Made by a program: the position numbers and the translations under genes
The notes under the pieces: model-generated
Databases searched by the model: none
Told to the model about the DNA's origin: nothing
Seen by the model: the letters and a program-made list of their open reading frames with translations, nothing else
Assembly (NCBI GenBank): GCA_947478725.1
Contig: CANJWZ010000039.1
Span: forward strand, 1-40,362
Direction: 5' to 3'
Length of the DNA: 40,362 nt
Source of the DNA: Comamonadaceae bacterium
Lineage (GTDB): Bacteria > Pseudomonadota > Gammaproteobacteria > Burkholderiales > Burkholderiaceae_C
Part shown: one piece after another, positions 1 through 9,656 of the stretch
Numbering within the stretch: the first letter of the stretch is position 1
Layout of the letters: every line of letters starts with the position of its first letter

Positions 1-1720
1 TTGGCTGCGCCTGCTGCCAGTGTCGTCGAACCCGTTACCGTCAGCATCTGGCCCAACGACTGTGTCAGCGCTCCGTCGGTCGTTATATTGAGATTGCCGC
101 TAACCGCTGAAGCGCCCAGCTCTAGAGCGTTGTTGTCCGTCAGACTGACGTTTCTGCCGCTGGTCACCGTCACAGCGCCAGTGAAGTCATTGCCTTCATT
201 GGCGAGCGCGATGTCGTTGGCCGCGCCTGCTACCAGTGTCGTCGTACCTGTTACCGTCAGCGTCTGGGCCGACGACTGCGTTATCGCTCCGTTGGTTGTT
301 ATATTGAGATTGCCGCTGACCGCTGAATTGCCCAGCAACAAGGCGGTGGTGTTGCGGAGCATGACGTCTTTGCCGCTGGTCACCGACACAGCGCCAGTAA
401 AGTTGTTGTCAGCATGGTCAAGCGTGACGTTGTTGTCTTCGCCGGCTGTAACGGATGTCTGGCCTGAAACGTTCAGTGCGCCTGTTTGCGTCAGCGCTCC
501 GTTGGTTGTTATATTGAGGTTGCCGCTAACCGCTGAAGCGCCCAGCTCTAGGGCGTTGTTGTCCGTCAGACTGACGTTGTTGCCACTGGTCACCGTCACA
601 GCGCCGGTGAAGTCATTGGCCTGATCGGTTAGCGTGATGTCGTTGGCCGCGCCTGCTACCAGTGTCGTCGTACCCCTTACCCTCAGCATCTGGCCAAACG
701 ACTGGGTCAGCGCTCCCTTGGTCGTTATATTGAGATTGCCGCTGACCGCTGAAGCGCCCAGCTCCAATTCGTTGGTGTCGCGCAGCGTGACGTTGTTGCC
801 GCTGGTCACCGACACAGCGCCAGTGAAGTCGTTATTCGTATTGTCCAGGGTGACGTTGTTGGCCGCGCCAGCTGCCAGCGTGGTCGCGCCTTTGATGGTG
901 AGGGCTGTTGAGTCGAGCTGACTGATGACGCCCTCGCCAGTGATGGTGAAGTCTCCTGCACCAGCGCCGCCCGTGGTGTTGATGTTGCCGAGTTCCTTTG
1001 ATGCATGGGTATTGGTCAGTGTGACGTTGCCCCCGCCGCTGGCAATGGAGCCGTTGGTACCAAACGTGGTCGCACCGCTTCCCGTGCTGATGGCAACATC
1101 ATTGTTGGTGCTGGTGATGGCCGCATTGATGGCAACGGCGTTGTTGCCGTTGTTCAGCCTGAAGCCCCCGGGCGTCGTAATCGCATTGAGCCGGGCGATG
1201 TTGTTGGTTTGCGTATTCAGGTTCAACGCGCTGTTTATGCCTGTCAGTATGGCGCTTAGTTGCGCTGCGTTTACCGCCCCCGACTGCGTGACCGTACCGC
1301 CTGCAGTGATTCCCAGCGTACCCGACACCGATGAAGCGCCCAGAGCCAAGGCGTTGTCGTCTCGCAGCGTGACGTTGTTACCGCTGGTCACCGACACAGC
1401 GCCAATGAAGTTGTTGCCAACATTGTCAAGCGTGATGTTGTTGGCTGCGCCGGCTGCCAGTGTCGTCGTACCCGTTACCGTCAGCGTCTGGCCCGACGAC
1501 TGCGTCAGCGCTCCGTTGGTCGTAATATTCAGATTGTTGCTAACAGCTGAATTGCCCAAAATCAAGTTGTTGGTGTCGCGCAGCGTGACGTTTCTGCCGC
1601 TGGTCACCGACACGGCGCCAATAAAGTCGTTATTCGTATTGCCCAGCGCGACGTTGTTGGTCGTCCCCGCTGCGATGGTTGTCGCGCCTTTGATGTTCAG
1701 GGCTGTTGAGGCAAGCTGAC
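1..1720 (-). repeat. Tandem ~210-216 bp repeats inside tpsA
   Basis: The segment TTATATTGAGATTGCCGCT and its variants start near 83, 299, 509 and 725, and a diverged copy lies near 1523, giving a period of 210-216 bp (70-72 residues). The block TTTLAAGAANDI, read on the minus strand, recurs with the same spacing. Between about 900 and 1320 the pattern is interrupted by less similar sequence. Copies near the left edge are the most alike, suggesting recent duplication. The array continues out of the window. Confidence 0.85.
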
Positions 1721-3548
1721 TGATGGCGCCTGCGCTGCCGATCGTGAGGTTGCCAGTGCCGGTGGTGCCCGTGGTGTTGATCGTGCCCAGGGTCTTGGTG
1801 CCTGTGCCAGTGATGCTGACGTCGCCGCCATTTGTGGTCAGCGAGCCGGCGGAAGAAAACGTGGTGGCGTTTGTAGCATTCAGGTTGACGCTAAGCGCAT
1901 TGCTTGAGCTGGTAACGCTGTCGTTGACAAGAATGCTGCCTGCTGCAGTCAGCGTCAGGCTGGCGGCAGCCCCGGAAGTTTTGGTGATCGAATCGACAAT
2001 GGTGATGTTGCCAACCTGGTCGCCATCGGAACCCGTAGTGATGGTGACATTTGTTCCATTATTTAAGGAATTCTGGATGGTGTTGCGGTCAACTTTTGCA
2101 TTGTCTGCGGTGGGGGTAAACACTGCTGCGGCATTGAAAGCACCGCCTGCCGTCGCGGCGTTGACGATGTCGACATTTCGAGGGTCAAGTAACCACACAC
2201 CAGCTTCGCCGTTAGCCGCAGATGCATCGACTGTGCCTGCAGCCAGCAGGTGCTCCTTACCCGAGGTTTCGACGAAGCCGCCGTTTCCGCCAGCAGAACC
2301 ACCGCGGGCGCTGATGGAGCCCGAGAAGCGGGTGGTTTCATCTGCCCAAACAATTACTTTGCCACCATTGCCCTGCGCGACGGCATCGGCGTTGATGCGC
2401 GTGTTGGCACCTACAAATACGGCACTGGCGTTTTGCTCCTCGCCCTTACCCTGATAGTTGCCACCAATCAGCGCGATGCCGCCGCCACTATCGCCAGACA
2501 CATCTATCAGGGCATTTTCTGAAAGTCCGACCTTATCACCCAAAACCGACACCGTACCGCCCGTGCGTCCGGCGCCTGCTCCCTGAGCGACTAATTTGCC
2601 TGTCACGCGGACCACACCGCTGGCGCCGCCGCTCAGCACGATCATGCCGTTGCGTTCAACGGCTGAATCAGCGCGAATCACGCCGGTCTGGTTGATGACG
2701 GTGGCCAGTGCGTCGCCCACCGCGCTGGCCAGCACGGCCACCTGGCCGCCGTTGGCGACAATGCTGCCGCTGTTGGTGATGGCCGCGTTGGCGGCAGCCG
2801 CATCGACTGAAAAACGGACCAGCCCCATGCCGGACGGGTCCAGCGTCACGCGCGAGCCCGCCACCAGACCAACGGCGCCTTGCTCTGCATTGATGGAGCC
2901 CGTGTTGTTGACCTGAGACGCCGCAAGCAGCACATAGCCGCCGCGGGCCGCGTTGATGGTGCCATGGTTGCTGACCGCGCCGCTGCCCTGCCCGCTAAAT
3001 GTGTAGCGCCCCGCCATGAAGTCTTCGTTGCCGATGGCCAGGCTTGAGGCCACCAGGCCGCCGACATTGACTTGCGCACCGGGCGCAAACATGACGCCCG
3101 ACGGGTTGACAAGAAACACCTGGCCGTTGGCGCTCAGTGAGCCATAGATCGACGAGGCTTCGTTACCTACGATGCGGTTGAGCGCGACAGACGTTCTGGC
3201 TGGTTGCACAAACTGCACCGATTGAGCCGCGCCAATATTGAAGCTTTGCCAGTTCAAAACCGCCTTGTCTGTGGCCTGGTTGATGCGCATGCTGTTGGGG
3301 GTTGGCATGCTGGCTGTCGCCTGCCCAGCGACCACATTCAGTCCGGTGGGCAAGTCTGCCAGCGCCCAGGTCGACATGCCCGCCAGCAGGGCGGTCAGCA
3401 AATGGGACAGGCAGCGCTCACCCCGAATTCGGTAGGTCGCCTTTAGCTTGCGCGACAGTTGAACCACCACGGTACGCACAGACCAGGCGTGATAGCTTCG
3501 CTGGCTGGCACTGCGATGCGATGACGTGATTGATCTATTCGTGTTCAT
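1..3548 (-). CDS. TpsA-type filamentous haemagglutinin-like adhesin (3' end beyond the window)
   Basis: This is the secreted partner of a type Vb (two-partner) secretion system, expected to form a long beta-helix at the cell surface. Translating the minus strand from ATG 3548-3546 gives an unbroken frame of about 1182 codons to the left edge, so the C-terminus is missing. A long N-terminal extension precedes a hydrophobic stretch and a likely signal-peptidase site at STWALA/DLPTG (about residue 64/65). The TPS domain follows, with LNRIVG (123-128), NGQVFLVNPSGVMF (141-154) and VNVGGLVASSL (160-170). Around residue 420 lies GGNGGFVETSGK, another family hallmark. From about residue 610 onward the protein is repeats containing TSGNNVTL, GNLNITT, TLTVTG and TTTLAAGAAN. 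The gene starts 22 bp after tpsB. No good Shine-Dalgarno precedes it, so it may be translationally coupled. The adhesive target cannot be told from sequence. Confidence 0.9.
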   Translation of the reverse strand, partial: MNTNRSITSSHRSASQRSYHAWSVRTVVVQLSRKLKATYRIRGERCLSHLLTALLAGMSTWALADLPTGLNVVAGQATASMPTPNSMRINQATDKAVLNWQSFNIGAAQSVQFVQPARTSVALNRIVGNEASSIYGSLSANGQVFLVNPSGVMFAPGAQVNVGGLVASSLAIGNEDFMAGRYTFSGQGSGAVSNHGTINAARGGYVLLAASQVNNTGSINAEQGAVGLVAGSRVTLDPSGMGLVRFSVDAAAANAAITNSGSIVANGGQVAVLASAVGDALATVINQTGVIRADSAVERNGMIVLSGGASGVVRVTGKLVAQGAGAGRTGGTVSVLGDKVGLSENALIDVSGDSGGGIALIGGNYQGKGEEQNASAVFVGANTRINADAVAQGNGGKVIVWADETTRFSGSISARGGSAGGNGGFVETSGKEHLLAAGTVDASAANGEAGVWLLDPRNVDIVNAATAGGAFNAAAVFTPTADNAKVDRNTIQNSLNNGTNVTITTGSDGDQVGNITIVDSITKTSGAAASLTLTAAGSILVNDSVTSSSNALSVNLNATNATTFSSAGSLTTNGGDVSITGTGTKTLGTINTTGTTGTGNLTIGSAGAISQLASTALNIKGATTIAAGTTNNVALGNTNNDFIGAVSVTSGRNVTLRDTNNLILGNSAVSNNLNITTNGALTQSSGQTLTVTGTTTLAAGAANNITLDNVGNNFIGAVSVTSGNNVTLRDDNALALGASSVSGTLGITAGGTVTQSGAVNAAQLSAILTGINSALNLNTQTNNIARLNAITTPGGFRLNNGNNAVAINAAITSTNNDVAISTGSGATTFGTNGSIASGGGNVTLTNTHASKELGNINTTGGAGAGDFTITGEGVISQLDSTALTIKGATTLAAGAANNVTLDNTNNDFTGAVSVTSGNNVTLRDTNELELGASAVSGNLNITTKGALTQSFGQMLRVRGTTTLVAGAANDITLTDQANDFTGAVTVTSGNNVSLTDNNALELGASAVSGNLNITTNGALTQTGALNVSGQTSVTAGEDNNVTLDHADNNFTGAVSVTSGKDVMLRNTTALLLGNSAVSGNLNITTNGAITQSSAQTLTVTGTTTLVAGAANDIALANEGNDFTGAVTVTSGRNVSLTDNNALELGASAVSGNLNITTDGALTQSLGQMLTVTGSTTLAAGAA

Positions 3549-3570
3549 GATGGTGGATAAGGTTGTCGAT

Positions 3571-5304
3571 TCAGAACCAGGATTGCGCAGTCAGCCATGC
3601 GCGTGGCCCAGCGTCTGTGCTGCCATTGGCAGGAGCGGCGTGAGTGGTGCGCCAGGCCAGATGCGTTTTGATCAGGAAGTTGCCGCTGCGCCCCAGAACG
3701 GCGCCTACACCGACCGCGCCCATGCTCATGCTGTTGGCTGCGCCCGGCACCGCCGGCCCGTTTTGATTCAGGCGAACGTGGCCATAGTCATAAAAAGCCA
3801 CCAGGTTGAGCGCCTCGCCAAATGGCAGCAGGGCGGCCGGCAAGGTGTGGCGGTATTCGAGGCTGAAAAGTGCGCCCGAGTCGCCTGCACCCTCACCAAC
3901 CGGATAGGCGCGTACGCCGTTGGGCCCGCCCAGCGACAGCTTTTCAGCAGAACCCAAATTTTTGGAAGCCCACTGGGCCTGGCCAATGAGATGCAGGGTA
4001 GAGGCACCGGCCAGATACTGGGTGCGCTGGTAGTCGAGATTGACTTTGCTAAACGCACCAGCGGTTTGCAAGCCTCCCACACCTTCATCAGTCGCCTGAT
4101 CTGCCAGGCTGAGCTTTAAACGGCCTGATGTGATGTTGGCGCCGTAGCTGTTCAAGCCCAGCTGCCCGGCCATGTTGTCAGTAAAGTTGCCGGTCACGCC
4201 AGCACGCAAAGAGTTGATCTCACGGTCGGAGCTCTGCACCGGGCTGGCGGTGGCGTCGGTCAGACGTTTTTGCTCTGCATTGACTTGAGCGTACAAATTG
4301 TCGTTGCGGCTGCGGATCAACGGGACAGCAAAGCCCAGCCCCAAAATATCAGCCCGGCCAGTCGCGCCCAAAGCCGCAAACTGTTTACCCAACGCATAGT
4401 TCAGGCGGGCTGTGTTGATACTGAGCCGCATGCCCTGGCCGCCGACGGGCAGCAGATAACCAAAACGGTACAGGTTAGAGCCCGGCTGATCACTGAGTTG
4501 CCCGGCAACAGACAGGGTGTCGCCACGCCCCAGAAGGCTGTTCAGATTGGCGCTAGCCAGCGCCCGCACAGGCCCTGCTGCAGATGCGCCGTGGTTGTCC
4601 AGCATGACGGAGCCATCGGCATAAAGCCCCTTGGTGCTGGCCGTCACCCGTATATTGACCTCGCCGAGTGCGTCGCCTGGCTCTACCGTGGCAGATGCGT
4701 CATGCCCAGGCAAGTCGCGCAGCAGCAACACGGGTTTGTCGAGCAGGTATTCCGTGACGTCAGCGCCATTTTTCAAATGACTGGCGACCAGTTCTTCTAC
4801 AAAAACCCGGTCTGCCGCTTGCGCACTGCTGCCCATGTCGACAAAGGCGCGGCCTATTTTTGCCTCGATCACGCGAATCGTGACAGCTCCCCCCACGGCT
4901 GCAAAAGCCTGCTCGGGCAAATAGGCTTCGGTGAGCAGGTAGCCATTGGACCTGTAATAAGCCGCCACTTTTGCTGCGGCAATGGCCAGCCCGGCCAGAT
5001 CGGTTGGCCGATCGACAAGGTCGACCAAAAGTGCTGCGAGCACCGGTTCTGGATACAAATTGTTGCCGATGAAGCGAAATGCGCCGGGCGTGATGCGAAG
5101 CGCAGCGTTTTGAGTTGGCGCTGAGGTGGGTTCAGGAATCAGAATCTGCGGAGCGGTGGACGGTTCTGCTGCGGGCGCTGGGGGCTTGGGGGCCAGCAAA
5201 GACCCCGCGTCAGGCCTTGTTTGGGCGGCGCAAAGCATGGCCCACGCAGTGCCCAGTCCAAGCACCACGGTGTTGATCAGCAGATGACTTTTATAAGATT
5301 GCAA
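3571..5304 (-). CDS. TpsB outer-membrane transporter (ShlB/FhaC family)
   Basis: This is an Omp85-superfamily beta-barrel that exports the adhesin encoded just downstream. The 577-residue length is typical. A hydrophobic N-terminus (residues 8-27) ends in a likely cleavage site before QTRPD. A proline-rich linker (about 32-65) is followed by a POTRA domain (about 70-150, with ITPGAFRFIGN and GGAVTIRVIEA) and the C-terminal barrel. The family's VRGY motif appears as VRAY at 464-467 (PNGVRAYPVGEG), and the last residue is Phe, as in BAM substrates. The next gene on the same strand begins 22 bp downstream, so tpsB and tpsA form an operon read leftwards from the 5305-5878 spacer. Confidence 0.92.
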   Translation of the reverse strand: MQSYKSHLLINTVVLGLGTAWAMLCAAQTRPDAGSLLAPKPPAPAAEPSTAPQILIPEPTSAPTQNAALRITPGAFRFIGNNLYPEPVLAALLVDLVDRPTDLAGLAIAAAKVAAYYRSNGYLLTEAYLPEQAFAAVGGAVTIRVIEAKIGRAFVDMGSSAQAADRVFVEELVASHLKNGADVTEYLLDKPVLLLRDLPGHDASATVEPGDALGEVNIRVTASTKGLYADGSVMLDNHGASAAGPVRALASANLNSLLGRGDTLSVAGQLSDQPGSNLYRFGYLLPVGGQGMRLSINTARLNYALGKQFAALGATGRADILGLGFAVPLIRSRNDNLYAQVNAEQKRLTDATASPVQSSDREINSLRAGVTGNFTDNMAGQLGLNSYGANITSGRLKLSLADQATDEGVGGLQTAGAFSKVNLDYQRTQYLAGASTLHLIGQAQWASKNLGSAEKLSLGGPNGVRAYPVGEGAGDSGALFSLEYRHTLPAALLPFGEALNLVAFYDYGHVRLNQNGPAVPGAANSMSMGAVGVGAVLGRSGNFLIKTHLAWRTTHAAPANGSTDAGPRAWLTAQSWF

Positions 5305-5878
5305 AAGTATCCCGTTGGAAAAGTCAGCCTTTAAGGCAACCGAGCAACCAAAACGGTTAAGTCGTGTCGAAATGTATAAACTTTCGCAGCAATTTACAAG
5401 CCACGATGGCTATAGATTCGTTTTTTGGCTAGAAAATTTGACTGATTGTTACATATTTGTCATTTTTGACGCCTTTTGAAGCTGTCAATTTGGCGCCGAC
5501 GCAACGTTATTGATAGCGGTATGTCCTTGCGTCCATTGGTCAAATGGGACTTTTTTGACTTAGAGGCAAGCTGTCATCCCTCGCATAGACCGGACTGCGA
5601 AACAGCGTGAGCCCGTGGATCCTTTGGCCTACGACAAGGCGTAACGAATTGAAATCGACGCAGTCGAGCCGGCAGTTGCGGCGCCATGGCGCTTGGTGCG
5701 AAGCAGACCCGTGACAGTCAAAAATCTGGGTGGGCATAAGCCAAACAGCCAGAAAGCCGCCCACCGCCGGGCTGTTTTGCTGAGATCCAACAACTGGGTG
5801 CAGCCCGTCAAACGACCTACAATCGCTCACCTTACGAAAACAGACGGCATGCGGCCGTTGTCGCTGGAGACTCTGCAC
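5305..5878. other. Divergent intergenic region tpsBA / maeB
   Basis: This 574-bp spacer has no convincing gene. The tpsB-proximal half (about 5310-5530) is markedly AT-rich and probably holds the tpsBA promoter; on the minus strand TTGTAA is followed about 15 bp later by TATACA near 5375-5400, which is only suggestive. The maeB-proximal half is ordinary high-GC sequence with open frames on both strands that match no family I know. Confidence 0.5.
5795..5823 (+). promoter_or_regulatory. Possible sigma-70 promoter for maeB
   Basis: TACAAT at 5818-5823 resembles a -10 hexamer, with a weak -35-like TGGGTG 17 bp upstream. It lies 55 bp before the chosen maeB start. Only the -10 is good, so this is tentative. 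Confidence 0.3.
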
Positions 5879-8209
5879 ATGCCAAACACGCCCCTGAACA
5901 CCGCCGACAAACGCGCCGAGCTGCGCTTGGCTGCGCTGGATTACCACGAGTTTCCGAGACCTGGCAAGCTGGCCATCGCCGCAACCAAGCAACTGACCAA
6001 CCAGCGCGATCTGGCGCTGGCTTATTCACCTGGTGTCGCTGCGCCGTGCGAGGAAATAGTCAAAGACCCCAACAACGCCTTCAAGTACACCGCGCGCGGT
6101 AATCTGGTGGCCGTGATCACCAACGGCACCGCTGTTTTGGGCCTGGGCGACATCGGGCCGCTGGCATCCAAGCCAGTGATGGAAGGCAAGGCGGTGCTGT
6201 TCAAAAAGTTCGCCGGCGTGGATGTGTTCGACATCGAGATCGACGAAAAAGACCCGGCCAAACTGGTGGACATCATTGCGTCGCTGGAGCCGACCTTTGG
6301 CGCCATCAATCTGGAAGACATCAAGGCGCCCGACTGCTTTTATGTCGAGCGCGAGCTGCGCAAACGAATGAAGATTCCGGTGTTTCATGATGACCAGCAT
6401 GGCACGGCCATCACGGTGGGTGCTGCGATTTTGAATGCGCTCAAGGTCGTGGGCAAAGCGCCTGGCCAGGTCAAACTGGTCACATCTGGCGCAGGTGCTG
6501 CGGCGCTGGCCTGCCTGAATCTGCTGCTCAAACTGGGCATCGCGCGCGAAAACGTTTATGTGACCGACCTGGCCGGTGTGGTCTACGAAGGCCGCACCGA
6601 GCTGATGGATGAAGACAAGATTGGATTTTCACAAAAAACCACCGCCCGCACACTGAGCGACATCATTGAAGGCGCGGACATCTTTTTAGGCTTGTCGGCC
6701 GGTGGTGTGCTCAAGCAGGACATGGTCAAAAAAATGGCGGCCAAACCGATTATTTTTGCGCTGGCCAACCCGAACCCGGAAATCAACCCTGACGACGTGA
6801 AAGCCGTGCGCGACGATGCCATCATCGCCACCGGCCGCACCGACTACCCGAACCAGGTCAACAATGTCCTGTGCTTTCCGTACATCTTCAGGGGGGCGCT
6901 GGACGCGGGTGCGTCGACCATCACCGTCGAGATGGAAATTGCCGCCGTTCACGCCATTGCAGAGCTGGCACAGGCCGAGCAGAGCGAAGTGGTTGCCGCC
7001 GCTTATGTAGGCGAAAAGCTGGCCTTTGGCCCGGATTATTTGATTCCCAAGCCGTTCGACCCGCGCCTGATGATGAAGATTGCACCGGCGGTGGCCCAAG
7101 CCGCGGCTGACAGTGGCGTTGCGCTGCGCCCGATTGCGGACATGGAGGCCTACCGCGCGCGGCTGCAAAATTTTGTCTACGCGTCCGGCACCGCCATGAA
7201 GCCCATCTTTGACGTGGCCAAGCGGGCCAGCAAAAAACGGGTCGCCTTCGCCGAGGGTGAGGATGAACGTGTCTTGCGCGCCGTGCAAATTCTGGTTGAC
7301 GAAGGCGTGGCACGACCCACGCTGATCGGCCGTCCGCTGGTGATCGCCAAGCGCATCGACAAGTTTGGCCTGCGGCTGAAAGAAGAACTGGACTACGACG
7401 TGGTGAACGTCGAGCAGGACCCGCGCTACCACGACTTTTGGCAAACCTATCACCGCATGACCGAGCGGCAGGGCACAACCGTGCAAAGCGCCAAGATTGA
7501 AATGCGACGCAGGCTCACCCTGATTGGCGCCATGCTGCTGCGCAAAGGCGAGGTCGACGGCCTGATTTGTGGCACCTGGGGCACCACCCATTTACATCTG
7601 CACTACATTGACCAGGTCATCGGCAAACACCCGGGCGGCGCAGACCGTACCCAACAAAACATGCCGGTTTATGCCTGCATGAACGGCCTGCTGCTGCCTG
7701 ACCGCCAGATCTTCCTGGTCGATACCCACGTCAACTACGACCCGACGCCGGAGGAGCTGTGCGAGATCACCGCACTGGCGGCCGAAGAGATGATGCGCTT
7801 TGGCATCAAGCCAAAGGCCGCGCTGCTGTCACATTCAAACTTTGGCAGCAGCAACGAGCCCAGCGCGCTCAAAATGCGGCGCACACTGGCTTTGCTGCGC
7901 GAACAGGCACCATGGCTTGAAGTGGATGGCGAAATGCACGGCGACCTGGCACTGGACGGCAAACAGCGCGAAGCACTGATGCCGCACAGTGGCTTGCTGG
8001 GCGATGCCAATCTGCTGGTGTTTCCGAATATTGATGCGGCCAATATCTCGTATAACCTGCTGAAAACAGCCGCTGGCGGCAACATTGCCATTGGCCCCGT
8101 CCTTCTTGGTGCCGCACAACCTGTGCACATTCTCACTGCCAGCGCCACAGTGCGCAGAATTGTCAATATGACGGCCTTGACCGTGGCTGACGCGAACGCG
8201 GCTAGATAA
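5879..8209 (+). CDS. maeB: NADP-dependent malic enzyme (MaeB type, with phosphotransacetylase-like C-terminus)
   Basis: MaeB oxidatively decarboxylates malate to pyruvate and CO2, supplying NADPH and pyruvate in the cytosol. The protein is 776 residues from ATG 5879, matching the long MaeB class. The N-terminal malic domain has [34 protein letters not shown] and a nucleotide-binding stretch [16 protein letters not shown]. From about residue 440 a phosphate acetyltransferase-like domain follows ([33 protein letters not shown]); in MaeB it is regarded as regulatory. The frame is open further upstream to 5693, but ATG 5879 is preceded by GGAG at a 9-nt spacing and gives the normal family N-terminus. 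It stands alone, with a divergent neighbour on the left. Confidence 0.95.
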   Translation: MPNTPLNTADKRAELRLAALDYHEFPRPGKLAIAATKQLTNQRDLALAYSPGVAAPCEEIVKDPNNAFKYTARGNLVAVITNGTAVLGLGDIGPLASKPVMEGKAVLFKKFAGVDVFDIEIDEKDPAKLVDIIASLEPTFGAINLEDIKAPDCFYVERELRKRMKIPVFHDDQHGTAITVGAAILNALKVVGKAPGQVKLVTSGAGAAALACLNLLLKLGIARENVYVTDLAGVVYEGRTELMDEDKIGFSQKTTARTLSDIIEGADIFLGLSAGGVLKQDMVKKMAAKPIIFALANPNPEINPDDVKAVRDDAIIATGRTDYPNQVNNVLCFPYIFRGALDAGASTITVEMEIAAVHAIAELAQAEQSEVVAAAYVGEKLAFGPDYLIPKPFDPRLMMKIAPAVAQAAADSGVALRPIADMEAYRARLQNFVYASGTAMKPIFDVAKRASKKRVAFAEGEDERVLRAVQILVDEGVARPTLIGRPLVIAKRIDKFGLRLKEELDYDVVNVEQDPRYHDFWQTYHRMTERQGTTVQSAKIEMRRRLTLIGAMLLRKGEVDGLICGTWGTTHLHLHYIDQVIGKHPGGADRTQQNMPVYACMNGLLLPDRQIFLVDTHVNYDPTPEELCEITALAAEEMMRFGIKPKAALLSHSNFGSSNEPSALKMRRTLALLREQAPWLEVDGEMHGDLALDGKQREALMPHSGLLGDANLLVFPNIDAANISYNLLKTAAGGNIAIGPVLLGAAQPVHILTASATVRRIVNMTALTVADANAAR

Positions 8210-8380
8210 AGCCCTATCGGCTAGTTGGCGCTAACTTTTTAGACCGAAACGCCCCCTTTTAAGTGCTTAAAGTTTCAGCAGGCTATTGCTTTTTGCGGCG
8301 AGATGCGGCAAACTACCTACCTTGAAGTTTAGGGGTTAACCCGAAATAGGGTTCTCTTTCGTTCGAGAAAAAGGTTTTTC

Positions 8381-8803
8381 ATGTTCTGCAATCGGGGTGG
8401 ATGGTCAGCAAGGCAGTGGGTCAGTTCGGCAGTTGCTGGCTTCCTGATGTTCGGCTTGACCTTGACGAGCACAAACTTGGTGCATGCCAAAGGCCCAGCA
8501 CTTGCGGTGTCCGAAAGCATCATTGCACTGACGCAACTGCCGCCCCAAGGCCAGGACATGATGAAGTTGATTGTTGCGGGTGGCCCGTTCAAGTACGACA
8601 AAGACGGCGTGGTGTTTGGCAACCGGGAGCGAATTCTCCCCGCCAAAGACCGTGGTTTTTACCGTGAATACACCGTAAAAACACCCGGAGAACGTACGCG
8701 GGGTGCGAGACGTATTGTGTGTGGTGGTCTAAAACCCACGGCACCCGATGCGTGTTACTACACCGATGACCACTACGCGAGCTTTCGCAAGATTGCCCAG
8801 TAG
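8381..8803 (+). CDS. Secreted guanyl-specific ribonuclease (RNase Sa/barnase-like)
   Basis: This is a small microbial ribonuclease of the N1/T1/Sa superfamily, which cleaves RNA 3' of guanosine. The 140-residue precursor has a signal peptide ending near LVHA/KGPA (residues 36/37), so it should leave the cytoplasm. The catalytic core is seen in FGNRERILP (79-87), YREYTVKTPGE (94-104, Glu96 as base), RGARRIVCGG (107-116, active-site Arg) and YYTDDHYASF (126-135, His131 as acid). Cys114 and Cys125 could form a disulfide. ATG 8381 follows AAAGG at good spacing. A barstar-family gene lies just downstream, as expected if the producer needs cytoplasmic protection. The target (nutritional RNA or competitor cells) is not shown. 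Confidence 0.88.
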   Translation: MFCNRGGWSARQWVSSAVAGFLMFGLTLTSTNLVHAKGPALAVSESIIALTQLPPQGQDMMKLIVAGGPFKYDKDGVVFGNRERILPAKDRGFYREYTVKTPGERTRGARRIVCGGLKPTAPDACYYTDDHYASFRKIAQ

Positions 8804-8865
8804 GCCTTTAAACGAGACAGGTTGTTATTTTGAGTTTTGATCATTTGATAGAAAGACACACGGAG

Positions 8866-9291
8866 ATGGACACACCACTTCGTAAGGACACTGAAACGCC
8901 ACTCAAGGGTGTGCGGCCCAACATCGTGCAATCGATTCGCGCTTTTCGCGTGCAAGAGTTGCAGGATGCCGCCACGCACTTGAACCAGCATTTTCTGTAC
9001 GCCAACCTGGGCAACGCCCAGAGCAAGCAGGACATTTTGGACATGATTGCGGCGCAGTACACCTTTCCCGCCCATTTCGGCAAAAACTTCGACGCGCTTT
9101 ACGACTGCATGACGGACCTGGTTCACAAATCAGGTCCGCAACCCGGTTTTATCGTGGTGCTGGAGCAAATCCCTGCACATGCCAAGTTTGACAAAGAGGC
9201 GCGCGAACAGCTGCTCGACATCTTCCGGGATGCCGCTGACTACTGGGCGGATCGAAAGATTCCGTTCCGGTGCTTCTATTCTTTTCTGTAG
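8866..9291 (+). CDS. Barstar-family ribonuclease inhibitor
   Basis: This is a small cytosolic protein of the barstar family, which plugs the active site of barnase-like ribonucleases. Family features are FRVQELQDAATHLNQHF, then GNAQSKQDILDMIA, and FPAHFGKNFDALYDCMTDL, the segment that in barstar supplies the helix and Asp residues contacting the enzyme. ATG 8866 gives 141 residues. An in-frame TTG at 8830 would add 12 residues and has AGG about 8 nt upstream, so the start is uncertain. The gene begins 62 bp after the secreted RNase gene on the same strand, a direct genetic link between enzyme and inhibitor. No signal peptide is seen, which fits a cytoplasmic inhibitor. Confidence 0.85.
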   Translation: MDTPLRKDTETPLKGVRPNIVQSIRAFRVQELQDAATHLNQHFLYANLGNAQSKQDILDMIAAQYTFPAHFGKNFDALYDCMTDLVHKSGPQPGFIVVLEQIPAHAKFDKEAREQLLDIFRDAADYWADRKIPFRCFYSFL

Positions 9292-9558
9292 CCCGCTCCC
9301 CAGACAATAGCCAAGGGGATCGGGCGAATGAGGCTCAAGTGGTAGCAACAGAAGGCGAAGAAGCCATGCCTACCGACAAACTGCTGGACGTGTCACCGTT
9401 GGCGCTGCGCATGAGCAGCCCTTTCAATTCAGGTTACTGGTTAGCCACCGCTTAAGACCCGGCCACCACGTTCGAGCACAGCGCGTCGCTTTCTACCGCA
9501 CTCGGGGTCCGGTTTTTTTGCGCCGCGGCCGGTAGAATCCCGGCTCCGCTGAACCCAA

Positions 9559-9592
9559 AAAGCCCTCAGATGTGATGTTTGAGGGCTTTTTT
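9559..9592. terminator. Bidirectional Rho-independent terminator
   Basis: Perfect 10-bp arms AAAGCCCTCA (9559-9568) and TGAGGGCTTT (9580-9589) enclose an 11-nt loop and run into T-rich sequence on the plus strand. On the minus strand the hairpin is followed by TTTTTGGG. It separates the converging barstar-family and rsmA transcription units. Confidence 0.85.
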
Positions 9593-9635
9593 ACAGTTCA
9601 AATTGGTCTCCGGGCCAATAAATACATGGACTAGC

Positions 9636-9653
9636 AGCTACTGAATCAATAGC
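9636..9653 (+). repeat. Dispersed 18-bp hairpin repeat, copy 1
   Basis: AGCTACTGAATCAATAGC. It lies 3 bp beyond the rsmA stop codon. It is the same family as the copies at 15734, 25755, 27398, 30569 and 33293. Confidence 0.7.
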
Positions 9654-9656
9654 GCA

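Larger units (their letters stand above)
9292..9656. other. Convergent intergenic region barstar gene / rsmA
   Basis: This 365-bp spacer lies between converging genes. It holds a strong bidirectional terminator (9559-9592) and one copy of the dispersed 18-bp repeat (9636-9653). The first 160 bp have a short open frame (ending 9455) with no recognisable protein features. Nothing else was recognised. Confidence 0.5.

Noticed and set aside
1..2454. Long plus-strand open frames across the left edge
   Set aside because: They are antisense to the tpsA frame, which carries clear TPS-domain and repeat motifs; the plus-strand translations are repetitive and match no family.
5540..5992. Minus-strand open frame between tpsB and maeB
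   Set aside because: It overlaps the start of maeB, has no recognisable motif, and its sequence looks like non-coding high-GC DNA.
9270..9455. Small plus-strand open frame after the barstar-family gene
   Set aside because: It starts inside the barstar-family gene, has no family signature, and its downstream half alone has too little evidence to call.
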